From the NCBI GenBank assembly GCA_052161625.1, contig CP197412.1: a stretch of DNA of 64,000 nucleotides; one strand, given 5' to 3'. A program made the position numbers and the translations under genes. Position 1 is the stretch's first letter, and each line of letters starts with the position of its first letter. Source of the DNA: JBKCUI01 sp052161625 (GTDB taxonomy: Bacteria > Planctomycetota > Planctomycetia > Pirellulales > Pirellulaceae). Below the pieces are notes generated by a model. That model was not told the origin of the DNA. It was given only the letters and a program-made list of their open reading frames with translations, and did not search any database. This document shows positions 1 to 9,731 of this stretch, piece by piece.

Positions 1-1224
1 TTTGTTCGCTTCGCGCACGGTTTGCACGAACCGCTTGGATTGGCCGAAAAGGACGGCTGGCTGTATGTAACGCAGCGCAGCGATGTCTCCCGATTGCGAG
101 ATCGGGACGCCGATGGAGTGGCAGATGAGTTTGAAGTCGTCGCGGATGGATGGGAAATCAATGGTGACTATCACGAGTATGCGTTCGGTTCCAAATTTGA
201 TCGGGATGGGAATTTATGGGTCGCGTTGTGTCTGACCGGATCGTTTGGTAGCGATGTACCTTTCCGAGGGTGGGCGCTGCGCGTTACCCAGAACGGCGAG
301 ACCATTCCTACTACCTACGGATTGCGTTCCCCAGGAGGAGTCGGCTTCAATGTCAAGGGAGATGTCTTTTACACGGACAATCAAGGCCCCTGGAACGGAA
401 CGTGTGGACTCAAGCAGTTGGTACCTGGAAAGTTTGCCGGACATCCAGGCGGCAATAAATGGATGCAAGGCGCTAAACCCTTCCAGGGGGTTACACCGGT
501 GCAGCCGCTTGATAACAGCCGAATGGCCGTTGAAGCAGCCAAGCATCAAGACTTGGTTCCCACGGCGGTGCTGTTTCCCTACAACAAGATGGGACAATCG
601 GCGAGCGGAATTGTCTGCGACAGGAGCGGAGGAAAGTTTGGCCCGTTTGGCGAACAGTTGTTTGTCGGAGACCAGACTCACAGCACGCTCATGCGTGTCG
701 ATTTAGAAGTGGTGGACGGCGTTTATCAGGGTGCTTGCTTTCCCTTTCGAGCAGGTTTTGGATCGGGTGTGGTCGGAATGGAAATGGGACCGAATGGTTC
801 GGTATTTGTCGGTGGGACCAACCGAGGATGGGGCTCTCGCGGCCCCAAGGACTTTGCGCTCGAGCGATTGGATTGGACGGGAAAGACCCCGTTTGAGATC
901 CAATCGATGCGTTTAACCCCCACCGGTTTCAAGCTTGCATTTACAGAGCCTGTGGACCCTGGTGCGGCGGGAGATCTGAGCCAATACACCATGGAGACGT
1001 ATACGTACATCTATCGCGAGCAATACGGCAGCCCCGAGGTTGATCATACAAAGCCCACGCTTAGCGCTGTCCGTGTCTCTGCGAACGGCAGGGAGGTCGA
1101 ACTCGACGTAGAGGGACTGCAGATTGGCCACGTGCATGAATTGAGAGTCGGAGCGATGCGGTCGGCGGCTGGTAATCCGTTGCTGCACCGTGAAGCCTAT
1201 TACACGCTGAACCGACGCAAATAG
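1..1224 (+). CDS. Secreted beta-propeller / membrane-bound dehydrogenase-like protein (5' partial)
   Basis: The reading frame is open from the first base of the window, so the N-terminus lies upstream; a TTG at 22 is only an internal codon. The visible 407 residues look like the sugar-dehydrogenase-like beta-propeller proteins that planctomycetes have in many copies (the group often labelled PVC-type or DUF7133 dehydrogenases). Supporting patches are HEYAFG, DRDGNLWVAL, GLRSPGGVGFN, FYTDNQGPWNGT and GMEMGPNGSVFVGGTNRGWG, which have the Asp-Gly-Asn blade turns of an NHL or GSDH propeller. The C-terminal 120 residues (SMRLTPTGFKLAFTEPVDP onward) resemble an Ig-like tail rather than propeller. 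No haem CxxCH motif is present in the visible part. The substrate is unknown; periplasmic or surface location is inferred from the family. Confidence 0.75.
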   Translation, partial: FVRFAHGLHEPLGLAEKDGWLYVTQRSDVSRLRDRDADGVADEFEVVADGWEINGDYHEYAFGSKFDRDGNLWVALCLTGSFGSDVPFRGWALRVTQNGETIPTTYGLRSPGGVGFNVKGDVFYTDNQGPWNGTCGLKQLVPGKFAGHPGGNKWMQGAKPFQGVTPVQPLDNSRMAVEAAKHQDLVPTAVLFPYNKMGQSASGIVCDRSGGKFGPFGEQLFVGDQTHSTLMRVDLEVVDGVYQGACFPFRAGFGSGVVGMEMGPNGSVFVGGTNRGWGSRGPKDFALERLDWTGKTPFEIQSMRLTPTGFKLAFTEPVDPGAAGDLSQYTMETYTYIYREQYGSPEVDHTKPTLSAVRVSANGREVELDVEGLQIGHVHELRVGAMRSAAGNPLLHREAYYTLNRRK

Positions 1225-1336
1225 CGAAAGAGCGTCGTCCCCGGCGTCCGAATTTGTTTTTCCAATACCACCTCGATCGTTACAATAAATCCTTCGTCTC
1301 ACCTTCCTCGATATTTTCGTACGGGATGCCACAATC

Positions 1337-2758
1337 ATGAAATGGCGACTGAATTTTCCAAGGCCTGCCGCAGCGTGCTTCATCGGGGTATTGGTGCATA
1401 GCGCAGCATGCGGTGCGGAGAAGTGGACCGACAGCACCGGAACCAAGACATTGGATGCGGAGTTTGTCCAATTGGAAGGAATCCAACTCACCTTGAAAAA
1501 AGGGGATGGTGCCGAAGTCGTCATTCCGCTTTATAAGCTGGATGATGCCAGTCGATTGCAAGCGAGGAAAATGGCCAAAGCAAAGCTCGCTCCTGTGGCT
1601 TCGGCTGGTGGAGGGGCGAAGCCAGAGTTCTTGGCCACACCCCTTAATTTATCGGACACTCCCGTCGAATTTCCAAAGGAGAGTAACATCCAGCAGTTCT
1701 TGGATATCGTCGCGCAGGAGTACGAAGCCAAGAACTACATGGTTTCTTGGGATGGGTTACCAGATGCCTTCCAAAAGGATCTTGAAACCTTGTTCAAAAC
1801 AGCGATCGGGCTTGTCGAGCCCGGGACCGTCAAGGAGCTGGGAAAGACCAGCAAGAGTTTGATTACGACGCTCCGAACCAAAAAGGAATGGTTGCTCGCG
1901 AGCAAAGAGTTGGAGTTGGATGACGAGACATTGGAAAGGGTTCAACGACTCTACGATCCGGTTGTCGATTTTCTAGAGACGATCCTCCCTAATGACGCTT
2001 GGGATGTCTCCGCCATCCAAAATGGAAAACTGCGAGATCTGATCAAACTCTCGGTGGAGCAAATATCGCCGAAGGTTGAAAGAGTGCTGAAAGAGATACC
2101 GGAAGTGGAGCAGTTGCAATTTTCGATGGCGGACTATATCAAGGGTATTCAGTCCAAGCAGCGAACACCGACCGAAGCAGAGGTCACCGCATCCGCCTTG
2201 GGTATGCCACCTCGAACGACCCTTTGGGTCCGTCTAGACGGCAAGTGGGTCGATCAGAGTAGTGTCCAGCAAGCCAAGCAGTTGCCTATGCAGATCCAGG
2301 CCTTGGCAAAACTGGACCGGAAGCTGATCAATCGACAGATTCTTCAAGCATCTGCGGCCGCAGCCTTGTCAATCGGGATCTTGGCAGAAGCGGAGAGCCA
2401 GTCCGACGTGGATGATTGTTTGCGCGATCTAAAATCCCTTGTTCTACAGGGCATGGGGGCGATGCAAGCTCTCCAGGGATCCGGAATGGGCGGACCATCA
2501 GGTGGCCCACCACAGTTTGGTGCGAACGGGTTCAACGGACCAGGTGCACCTGCAGGAATTGGAGCGGCAGGACCTGCATCCAATAGTGGATCCGGCGGTG
2601 GTGGCAGACCACCTCGCCCCGGGGTAATGCAAGGCGGTGCGGGTGGTGCCCAATCCGGCGGGAGCAACTCGGGTGGCGTTAACTCAGGGGGTGTTAATTC
2701 CGGCGATGTGAACTCGGGAGGAGTCAATTCCGGGGGAGTCACTTCCGGTGGGCCTTGA
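1337..2758 (+). CDS. SHD1-domain secreted protein with Gly/Asn-rich repeat tail
   Basis: The protein (473 residues) starts with a likely signal peptide (MKWRLNFPRPAAACFIGVLV, then AACGAEKW). Residues 30-80 match the SHD1 (SLA1 homology 1) pattern common in planctomycetes: W-x-D-x-x-G, then DAEFVQLEG, then VVIPLYKLDDASR. The middle (about 90-370) is mostly helical and unrecognised. From about 375 the sequence turns Gly/Pro/Asn rich and ends in a five-residue repeat of the type SGGVN, copied about six times. SHD1 domains bind peptides in eukaryotes; the bacterial role is not known. The stop codon lies inside the convergent glycosyltransferase gene on the other strand, a 75-base overlap, so the repeat tail doubles as antisense coding DNA. 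Confidence 0.75.
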   Translation: MKWRLNFPRPAAACFIGVLVHSAACGAEKWTDSTGTKTLDAEFVQLEGIQLTLKKGDGAEVVIPLYKLDDASRLQARKMAKAKLAPVASAGGGAKPEFLATPLNLSDTPVEFPKESNIQQFLDIVAQEYEAKNYMVSWDGLPDAFQKDLETLFKTAIGLVEPGTVKELGKTSKSLITTLRTKKEWLLASKELELDDETLERVQRLYDPVVDFLETILPNDAWDVSAIQNGKLRDLIKLSVEQISPKVERVLKEIPEVEQLQFSMADYIKGIQSKQRTPTEAEVTASALGMPPRTTLWVRLDGKWVDQSSVQQAKQLPMQIQALAKLDRKLINRQILQASAAAALSIGILAEAESQSDVDDCLRDLKSLVLQGMGAMQALQGSGMGGPSGGPPQFGANGFNGPGAPAGIGAAGPASNSGSGGGGRPPRPGVMQGGAGGAQSGGSNSGGVNSGGVNSGDVNSGGVNSGGVTSGGP

Positions 2759-4120
2759 GCGGACCCTCGTTAGGAGTGGAATGGCTTTCTGGGCAACGAG
2801 AATGAACTCAGCCACTCCGATGAATGCCAAGAGATAAATGCATCCGTAAACCGGAACAAGGAAACGACCGCCAACAGAATAGGTCATCGCGGTCACGGCC
2901 GTCTGTATGAGCAGTGGAATCGCGAGCCACGCGAGAGTCCGTCGGTCTCGAAAGGCCAGTCCCATGACTCCGACCATTGCCAAGATCTTCAGCAACAGGG
3001 CCTTGCCAGTGTAAGGGTTCCATTCCGTTACAACTCGCTGCACCATCAATCCCGGCAGGCTCGATTGATTCTCGACCGCCCACCGCTTCACTTCTTCGGC
3101 GGCTAGGGAGGCGATCGTGCGTTCATTGTCAATCCAATCGCCAGCGTTGTTCGATTCGAAAGGGGGAGGAAGCATCGCGCGCAGTTGGCGTTCCGGTTCG
3201 AATTGCCACTCCCCTTGGCTAGCCAGCGATTCATCGCAATAGCCACCTAAAAGGGTGGTAGAGCCTTTGGTTCCAAGCGGTTGAAAATGACCGAGTACGA
3301 GACTGTTACGAACCCACCACGGAGATTGGACTGCGAGGACCACAACCAGAAAGAAGGCCGTCCAACGAATCGCACTTTTCCATCGACGCGGAGCGGACAC
3401 GGCGCTCCATACGAAGAAAAAGGGAATCGCAATCGCCAAGAAGGGGAGCCACAAGAGAAACGAACTACGGCAGTAGATTAAAAAACTAAAAGATGCACCG
3501 GAGATCGCAACACGAGTCAAGGATGGTCGTCGGCAGGCATCCCAAAGCAGCAAGAGAAAAGCGGCGGTGAGGAGGAGTGCGAAGGGTTCCGTCAGAAAGT
3601 CGGTCAAGTAATTGCGAAGGTTGCGCTCGCTATAGGTGATCGCAACCAGGCCTGGGGCAATCCACGGAGCGAATCGCCGAAGAGGCTCCGAGAGGGAATT
3701 CGAAACGAGATGAAATCCCCAGCATGCGAAGAGGGAACAACCGACAGCCAGAGCCAATGCCAGCGAAATTCGGATCGCTGCAAAGGCGACGGGGCCACGA
3801 GGGAGGATTGTGTAGATCGAGGCGATCCAGGTTGGCAACAGGGGCGGGCGATTCGTATCGGGAACGATGGGTCCCGGCTTGGACACCAAGAATCCGTATT
3901 GAAAGGAATCTGCCTGGAGGTAGGTCGACTTCCAATTGGGATCCGAGAAGTGGGTCGACCATCCGTCACCACGGGAAACGGAGTAACCGATGGCTTCGTA
4001 GTCGATTCCGTCGCCGATCGGTTTCGGAGGTTGCGCGAACCAAGGGCTGCTGCAGACCGAGAGGAGCTGCAGCGGCGCGAGAAACAGCAAGCAGAATAGG
4101 AAGCAGTGTTTGGAGGTCAC
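2684..4120 (-). CDS. Polytopic membrane glycosyltransferase, GT39/ArnT-like
   Basis: A 478-residue protein with a hydrophobic N-terminus and about ten hydrophobic segments (for example FAAIRISLALALAVGCSLFA, PFALLLTAAFLLLLW and LVVVLAVQSPWWVRN). The loop after the first segment carries the acidic stretch GDGIDYEAIGYSV and then TNRPPLLPTWIASIY, which fits the GT39/PMT/ArnT layout: acidic catalytic residues in the first extracytoplasmic loop followed by an RPPLxP motif. Such enzymes move sugars from polyprenyl-phosphate donors onto lipids or proteins on the outer face of the membrane. The acceptor cannot be told. The gene converges on and overlaps the SHD1 gene; only 18 bases separate its start from the end of the large gene behind it, so the two may be co-transcribed. 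Confidence 0.7.
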   Translation of the reverse strand: MTSKHCFLFCLLFLAPLQLLSVCSSPWFAQPPKPIGDGIDYEAIGYSVSRGDGWSTHFSDPNWKSTYLQADSFQYGFLVSKPGPIVPDTNRPPLLPTWIASIYTILPRGPVAFAAIRISLALALAVGCSLFACWGFHLVSNSLSEPLRRFAPWIAPGLVAITYSERNLRNYLTDFLTEPFALLLTAAFLLLLWDACRRPSLTRVAISGASFSFLIYCRSSFLLWLPFLAIAIPFFFVWSAVSAPRRWKSAIRWTAFFLVVVLAVQSPWWVRNSLVLGHFQPLGTKGSTTLLGGYCDESLASQGEWQFEPERQLRAMLPPPFESNNAGDWIDNERTIASLAAEEVKRWAVENQSSLPGLMVQRVVTEWNPYTGKALLLKILAMVGVMGLAFRDRRTLAWLAIPLLIQTAVTAMTYSVGGRFLVPVYGCIYLLAFIGVAEFILVAQKAIPLLTRVRSRPTGSDSPGIDSSRVHIAGINTP

Positions 4121-4138
4121 ATCGCCGCCGAGATAGGG

Positions 4139-7100
4139 TTATCGAGTTCGAAACCCGCGTCGGTACCCGGTCGAAATCGACTGAGCGATAGCGTCCAGAT
4201 CTTCGATAGGGACTGCCGAAGTATCCCACGTCGCGGGAGCCGCAGGTGGCGTGGACGCTGTGGATGAGGCACTTTCGGTGGTTGGGGCACTGTCACTCGT
4301 GCGGATTTGTTCCATCGCGGCATCCACCGAGGTAGGACTTAGTACAGAATCCCCAATCGCCCCCGCTTCTCCTTCACCGTTACCATTCGTGCCCGTGCCC
4401 GTGCTCGTGCCCGTGCTCGTGAAAATCTGCGAAGGTTCAGCCCGGACGCGAATCAGCATCGCATTCCCATCCCGAGCTCGGATTTGGATCCGGCTATCGG
4501 TGACAGGGAGCGTTGCCTCGACCGATTGGTTCGATGGATTGATCGCTCGCAGGGTGACCGACGTTCCCGCTTGATTCATGGTGATGGAGACATTTCGGTA
4601 AGTCCCCCATGTCCCTTGCGATTCGAACCAGCGAGCCGATTGGTTGGGGACGACCGCTGCGGTCACGCCACCTCGCAAGTTTTGGCCCATGAAGTCCCGA
4701 ATGTCAACGAATCGAGCATCGCGGGTACCGACGTTGACCGGCGTGGAGAGGGAATCTCCATCGTTGAATGCGGACTGCACGCGAATCGTTTGTGCCTCCC
4801 CGGTAAGGAACGGCAATTTTGGAATGACGAATTGGACTTCCCCCGGTCCCACATCGGAGACTTGAACGCCATTCGAATTGCGAACGATGGTTTGGGCAAC
4901 TGGCGAGGACGACGCGCCTACAGACGAAGCGTAGAAGGCGGTGATCGGCAGGCCTTGCAGGTTGCTATCGAGAACAATGCCCACATCGCGAGGCACGAAG
5001 TTCAACACTCGCAGCGTGACATTGGCCGAATCGGTCAAGGTGCTTCCGTCGCTGATCGTGTAGGAGAACGTGACGGTACCGGTGTAAGTGGTGCTCGGCG
5101 CGGTGTAAATCAATGTCCTTCCGTTGGAGCCAATCTGCACGGTCCCTTGTCCGGAGGCGGGCTGGGTCACCGAAGTGATGGTGTAGGTCTCACCTGTATC
5201 GACGTTCGTATCGTTGGCGAGAACATCCACGGTTTGATTGGGCTGGGACAGGACATCCAAGCTATCGTCGACCGCGTTGGGCGCATCGTTCACCGCGGTG
5301 ATGGTGAAGGTGATCGTGCCGGTTGCGACACCACCATTCGTGCTGCGAGCCGTATAGACTACCAATTCGGTCCCGGTCGCATTCGCTTTGGGTGCATAGG
5401 TAATACGCGAGCCGTTGCTGGTGATCGATGCGGTACCGTTGGGTGCGGTCACATTGATGATGGTCAACGTATCGCCGGTGGCGGCAGGCGTGTCATTGGC
5501 CAGAACATTGAACTCTGCGGCAGCAGCGTCTTCGGTTACGGTGAAGGCGTCTCCAACGACCGTAGGAGGTGGAACCGCAGGCCCGACAACAATGGTGACG
5601 GTTGCCGTCGAGGTGCCGCCGCGTCCATCGCTGATGGTATAGCTCAACGTCTCGGTACCGGTGAATCCGGTTCGAGGCGTATAGACGATTCCAGTCCCCG
5701 CCGACGCCACGGTGGCCGTACCGCCTTGCGAAATATTCGTGACACTCGTGACCGTTAGGGTTTCCCCGGTGTCAGGTCCCATGGTGTCGTTTTGCAGGAC
5801 ATTCAAGAAGACATTTTGGTCCCCAGCTCTCACGGTCGTGATCGTGTCCGCGACCGCGACGGGATTGTCATTCACCGAAGCGACTTGAACAGTCACCGTC
5901 GCGGTACCCAAAGCCCCGGTTTGATCGCGCACCGTGTAGGTGAACGTTTCTTGACCGTTGTAGTTCGCTGCTGGAGCGTAGGTAAGCGATTGGCCGTTCG
6001 ATGCGATCGTGACCGTACCGCCGTTGGAGGTTGTCCCTACCGACTGGATCGTCAACACGGCGCCGGAGCCCGAAACGATAGTGTCGTTGGACAGAACATT
6101 GAGCGTGTTATTCGTGGAGTCTTCGTTGAAGTTGAAGGTATCGTTCACCGCGGTGAAGTTTTGCGCGACGGAAACGGTCGTCGGGATAAAGTTCACCAGT
6201 GCGGAATCGATGGCACCATCCACCTTGAAGATCGAGAAGCCGCGGCTAGCCCCTTCCGCAGGGTTCGCCGAGAAGAGAGCTTGCCCACTCGCTTTTGCAC
6301 GCATACGGATCGCAGCCAAAACTTGCGGATCCCGTCCAGGACCGACGGTGAAGCTGGAGAAGGCTCCGAGCTCATCGATCAATCCAGCTGTCGAGGTGCT
6401 AGGAGTCGTCCTACCATTGCCAAACGTGTTGCTGTATTCGATCGCTTGATCGCCAACGAGTTCGATTCGGCTCGCATCGTACTCGATATCCATATAGGCC
6501 GAGAAAACACCGTCCCCTGCTGGGCTGCCTGTGTTTCGCAAGTCGTTGACGACGACTCGAAGGAAAAACTCTTGACCGAGGGAAAGCGACGTCAGCACAT
6601 TACCCTGCGCATCGACCGGTAGCAATTGCACCGAGATCTTTGCCGCTTCCGCGACGTTGATAGCAACCTGCTGCACCTGAGAATTGCCGGCAGTGTCCGT
6701 CAATCGGAGCGAAGCAGTTTGGGGGCCGAGCTGCGATTGGCTGGGCGTCCAAGTCATCACGCCGGTCGTGGCATTGATCGATAGTCCCGCCGGTGCGTTC
6801 TCGAGGACGTACCGCAGACCTTGCCCTTCTTCGGGGTGGGCCAAGTCGTAGGTCAACGTCGAACCGAGATTCACATTCGTTGGCAACTGATTTGTGGGGA
6901 TCGCGGCGGGTGGCGTGTTGTCGTAGGTGAGCGACAGAGCAGGAGATGGCGAGGTGGTGACACCATTCAGAGTCTGTGTGGCAACAACACTGCGCGTCCC
7001 CGCTCCCAACTGCGCCACGAGGGCGGTGGTAATGGTGGTGGTCGAGCCCGTGGCGACCGCAGTCCCGACGATGTCGTTTCCAACACGAAGGTTCACGGTT

Positions 7101-8869
7101 GCTCCTGCGGCCGTACCATTGACAACAAACTCCATAGTCGGAGCGCTGGTAATATTGTCCGAGTCGCTTGAGCCCGTATCGGAGTTGGCCAGCAAATCCA
7201 CGCTTGTCGGCGCCGAGAGGTTGTTCGCGACAACGTTAAACGTCAGCAGTTGCGTATCGAATGTGTCTTGCGTGGTAGGAGTTCCGGTTTTTGCTCGCAC
7301 CCCGACCGAGATCTGCAGTTGCCCCGTGTAGTTGGCGGGCGGGGTCACGGTGAGAAGCCCGGTATCGTTGTTGATATTGAAAGTGTAATTGACCGATCCC
7401 ACGCGCGTCGCGTCGTAGTAAACCGCATCCCCTTCGACGTCGTTCCCTTGTAGCTGGATGGTTGTGGCTTGGCCGGCGACGATCGATGCCGGAACAGTAA
7501 TATCGCTCAGGAAGGGACCGCCATTGGCGGTATCTGCACCTGCGGTCGCGGTGAAGGTCCGGGTCGAACTTCGCCCCGTCGAGTCCGTCACGGTAACCGT
7601 GATCGTAGCGGTACCCGTGTTGGCAAGCGCCCGCAATCGAATCATTCCGTTTTCGGTGTCATTGAAAATCTCGGCACTGTTGATCGAGATCTCGTTCACC
7701 GGTCGTGTGTTGGAGACTTGCGTTCGAGAGATTCCCTCGCGAACCGCATCCCCCTCCACCAATTGACCGAAAATAGAGTGGTTGAAATCAAGATGCCGCT
7801 GAGGGCCTTCGGTGATGAAGAACTGAGAATCGTTCGTATCGTCCGCGGACTTGGCGTAGGAAAGGATGCCCGTTCGGTTGTGTTGCAAATCGAAGTCGAA
7901 TTGATCATCGAAATCTGCCAGCGTAGAGCCACCGCTGCCGGTTCCGGTCGGATCCCCTGCTTGCAAAACGAAGTTGTCGATCACCCGGTGAAAAATAATC
8001 TTGTTGGAACCGGACTGGTTGTAGAAACCGCTATTTACCAATTCCTCGATGCGAGACACAGGACGAGGGGCTTCGTCTGCGAAGAGTCGGAAAACCATTT
8101 CGCCGTAACCATTGATGTTCAAGCGAAGCGATTTCTGGTTGGTGACCATCTCGGCCGCGATCACCGACGGGTTGCTGCTCTGCACGGTGATCGTCAAGGG
8201 CCCACCGTTGGGATCATACGCGTCGATGGGAACGTGCAGCGGAGATCCGTTGAGAACGGTTTGGTTCGGGATCTCGACGATCGTCGGATCGCTTCCGGAT
8301 GGAATCGCCACACCCGAGAGAGCCGAAAGCTGCGCCAGTGTTTGGACCCCCGTAACGCGGGTCCCGTTGGCAAATTCCCAAGTGGGATATTGCGTCACGT
8401 TTTCGCTGATCGCCGTCGCGTTGCGCGTGCGATCCGGGTTGGTCATTTCGATGAAAGGAAGATAGTTCTTGCCGTCTTGGAACAGATTCTTCTGCTCGGT
8501 GCAAAGGGGGCACCAATCCGCACCAAAGAATCGCACCCCTGCCTGCTGCAGAGCCTTCGCGAACTCGACCAAATTGGGAGCGTCTTCCCCTTCGCCCACC
8601 AAGGACGAGCTATCCATCACGCCACTGTTGTAGTAGGCCGAGTCGCCGAATGCGGAGGAATCGAGACCGTTGGAGTATCCTGCAGCGCTGGAGAAGAAGT
8701 CCGACGCCATCAACTGGCGTGTCTCAAGCGGTTCAAAGTGAATGGGCCGGGTTGTCCGCGTCGAGCCGTCATCGAGTACTCGTTGCAGGAGGGCGCGAAA
8801 CCAGTTTCTTGCTTCGGAAAGCGAATGATCTTGTAGGGGCGATCTCTCAACAGGAGCCATGCGTCTCAT
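4139..8869 (-). CDS. Giant modular surface protein: thioredoxin-like, cyclophilin, cohesin-like, cadherin-like repeats
   Basis: A 1,576-residue chimera. Residues 45-57 (FEPLETRQLMASD) match the LEPR-type motif found near the N-terminus of large exported planctomycete proteins. Residues 98-187 form a thioredoxin-like domain with C120-P-L-C123 and the cis-proline patch YPTW, closest in style to the Trx domain fused to VKOR proteins. Residues about 248-395 are a cyclophilin-type peptidyl-prolyl isomerase (IIFHRVIDNFVLQAGD, DDTNDSQFFIT, HSIFGQL). After Ig/He_PIG-like modules, residues about 745-900 look like a cohesin-like fold (AYMDIEYDASRIEL). Then come four tandem-95 cadherin-like repeats, each with DD or ND, VLxNDT, and YAPxxxxxGxExFTYT. 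The C-terminus is Ser/Thr/Pro rich and no dockerin or LPXTG anchor is visible. An inner ATG at 8860 has a better-spaced AGGA site than 8869. Function is inferred as extracellular redox and folding activity on an adhesin scaffold. Confidence 0.85.
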   Translation of the reverse strand: MRRMAPVERSPLQDHSLSEARNWFRALLQRVLDDGSTRTTRPIHFEPLETRQLMASDFFSSAAGYSNGLDSSAFGDSAYYNSGVMDSSSLVGEGEDAPNLVEFAKALQQAGVRFFGADWCPLCTEQKNLFQDGKNYLPFIEMTNPDRTRNATAISENVTQYPTWEFANGTRVTGVQTLAQLSALSGVAIPSGSDPTIVEIPNQTVLNGSPLHVPIDAYDPNGGPLTITVQSSNPSVIAAEMVTNQKSLRLNINGYGEMVFRLFADEAPRPVSRIEELVNSGFYNQSGSNKIIFHRVIDNFVLQAGDPTGTGSGGSTLADFDDQFDFDLQHNRTGILSYAKSADDTNDSQFFITEGPQRHLDFNHSIFGQLVEGDAVREGISRTQVSNTRPVNEISINSAEIFNDTENGMIRLRALANTGTATITVTVTDSTGRSSTRTFTATAGADTANGGPFLSDITVPASIVAGQATTIQLQGNDVEGDAVYYDATRVGSVNYTFNINNDTGLLTVTPPANYTGQLQISVGVRAKTGTPTTQDTFDTQLLTFNVVANNLSAPTSVDLLANSDTGSSDSDNITSAPTMEFVVNGTAAGATVNLRVGNDIVGTAVATGSTTTITTALVAQLGAGTRSVVATQTLNGVTTSPSPALSLTYDNTPPAAIPTNQLPTNVNLGSTLTYDLAHPEEGQGLRYVLENAPAGLSINATTGVMTWTPSQSQLGPQTASLRLTDTAGNSQVQQVAINVAEAAKISVQLLPVDAQGNVLTSLSLGQEFFLRVVVNDLRNTGSPAGDGVFSAYMDIEYDASRIELVGDQAIEYSNTFGNGRTTPSTSTAGLIDELGAFSSFTVGPGRDPQVLAAIRMRAKASGQALFSANPAEGASRGFSIFKVDGAIDSALVNFIPTTVSVAQNFTAVNDTFNFNEDSTNNTLNVLSNDTIVSGSGAVLTIQSVGTTSNGGTVTIASNGQSLTYAPAANYNGQETFTYTVRDQTGALGTATVTVQVASVNDNPVAVADTITTVRAGDQNVFLNVLQNDTMGPDTGETLTVTSVTNISQGGTATVASAGTGIVYTPRTGFTGTETLSYTISDGRGGTSTATVTIVVGPAVPPPTVVGDAFTVTEDAAAAEFNVLANDTPAATGDTLTIINVTAPNGTASITSNGSRITYAPKANATGTELVVYTARSTNGGVATGTITFTITAVNDAPNAVDDSLDVLSQPNQTVDVLANDTNVDTGETYTITSVTQPASGQGTVQIGSNGRTLIYTAPSTTYTGTVTFSYTISDGSTLTDSANVTLRVLNFVPRDVGIVLDSNLQGLPITAFYASSVGASSSPVAQTIVRNSNGVQVSDVGPGEVQFVIPKLPFLTGEAQTIRVQSAFNDGDSLSTPVNVGTRDARFVDIRDFMGQNLRGGVTAAVVPNQSARWFESQGTWGTYRNVSITMNQAGTSVTLRAINPSNQSVEATLPVTDSRIQIRARDGNAMLIRVRAEPSQIFTSTGTSTGTGTNGNGEGEAGAIGDSVLSPTSVDAAMEQIRTSDSAPTTESASSTASTPPAAPATWDTSAVPIEDLDAIAQSISTGYRRGFRTR

Positions 8870-9266
8870 TCCTGCCCCTCTTTTGAGGGGGTGCTAGAAA
8901 GGGTGAAAAGGAGTTTGGGCCGAACCCTGAGTCTCTGGGTAATCCCAATCATATTCGCGCCGCCGGCGACCAGCGTCGTTCCACTCTCCGTAGTCCTCAT
9001 TCTCGGACGGTACGCCGCATGAATTTGAGGGTTACGCGAGATAATCCGTCGATTCGTTGAGGAGTTCTCCTCCTGGAGACTTGGTAAACCTCGGGGTGGC
9101 AAACTAGCGAATTCGGGCGACTTGGGTTTGGATGCAGCGATTCTCGGGATAGTTCCGCTCAGAAGGGATTGGAATTGAGCTAGGCATGTCGACCGCCCGA
9201 CAGCATAATACGCGGTTCCCATGCGGGAATTCATTTTTTTCCATCTGAGACCTCTACCGACCGACC
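8870..9266. other. Divergent intergenic region between the giant surface gene and rpmG
   Basis: No gene is supported in these 397 bases. A short perfect hairpin, CCCCTC-TTTT-GAGGGG at 8875-8890, lies just upstream of the minus-strand start and would form in the 5' leader of the large surface-protein mRNA. A minus-strand open frame here has no recognisable content. No convincing -35/-10 pair was found for rpmG, and no Shine-Dalgarno site precedes its ATG. Confidence 0.4.
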
Positions 9267-9431
9267 ATGGCTAAGAGCAAAAAGAAAAAGGAAACGACGT
9301 TCCTCGTTTGCCAAGAAACCGGGGACATCAATTACGTGATGTTGAGAAAGCCAGGGGGTGAGAAGTTGCAGCTGAAGAAATACAGCCCTCGCCTTCGCCG
9401 CGTGACGCTCCACATCGAAAAACGCAAGTAA
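9267..9431 (+). CDS. rpmG: 50S ribosomal protein L33
   Basis: A 54-residue basic protein. It starts MAKSKKKKETTFLVCQETGD and contains RKPGGEKLQLKKYSPRLRR, then HIEKRK at the end. The length, the lysine-rich start, the RKPGGEKL patch and the KKYxPRLRR patch are those of bacterial L33, a component of the large subunit near the E site. Only the first cysteine of the usual zinc-binding set is visible, so this is a Cys-poor (zinc-independent) form. It stands alone, with about 300 bases before recJ. Confidence 0.95.
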   Translation: MAKSKKKKETTFLVCQETGDINYVMLRKPGGEKLQLKKYSPRLRRVTLHIEKRK

Positions 9432-9731
9432 AGCTTGGCTTTTGGGAGCCCTTCCTTCATTTGGGTTCGCCCCTGCGCGAACTTGAACGCAGCTCCCTCT
9501 CGAGTTTGCAGGGTGCGCGCGAAGGTTTTGGGGTGCCCGGTTCTGCCTGGTTGCCCAAAGGTTCGTGGGCGGTCGAATGTTCTTCGGCTGATTAGCGATT
9601 CGGATTTGTTTTGCTTGGGGATTCCCTGGCCGATTCTGGGGTAGGTCTATTTTTGGATGGCCCTTGCTTGGAATGGCCTTTTCTTGCGAAGGCCCATTCC
9701 TCCGAAGGGCCTAATCTTTCGAAGGTAGGTC
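9432..9731 (+). other. Intergenic region rpmG-recJ
   Basis: No gene is seen in these 300 bases. The last 60 bases before recJ hold three loosely repeated units built around CGAAGG (near 9688, 9705 and 9720), the last of which (GAAGGTAGGTC) sits where a ribosome-binding site would be. No strong terminator hairpin follows rpmG. Confidence 0.3.

Noticed and set aside
4484..8836. Plus-strand open frames opposite the giant surface gene
   Set aside because: They are shadow frames of a GC-rich gene with repeated domains; no domain or ribosome-binding site was found.
8866..9234. 122-codon minus-strand open frame upstream of rpmG
   Set aside because: It is only open by chance over the promoter and leader region of the large surface gene; no family features.
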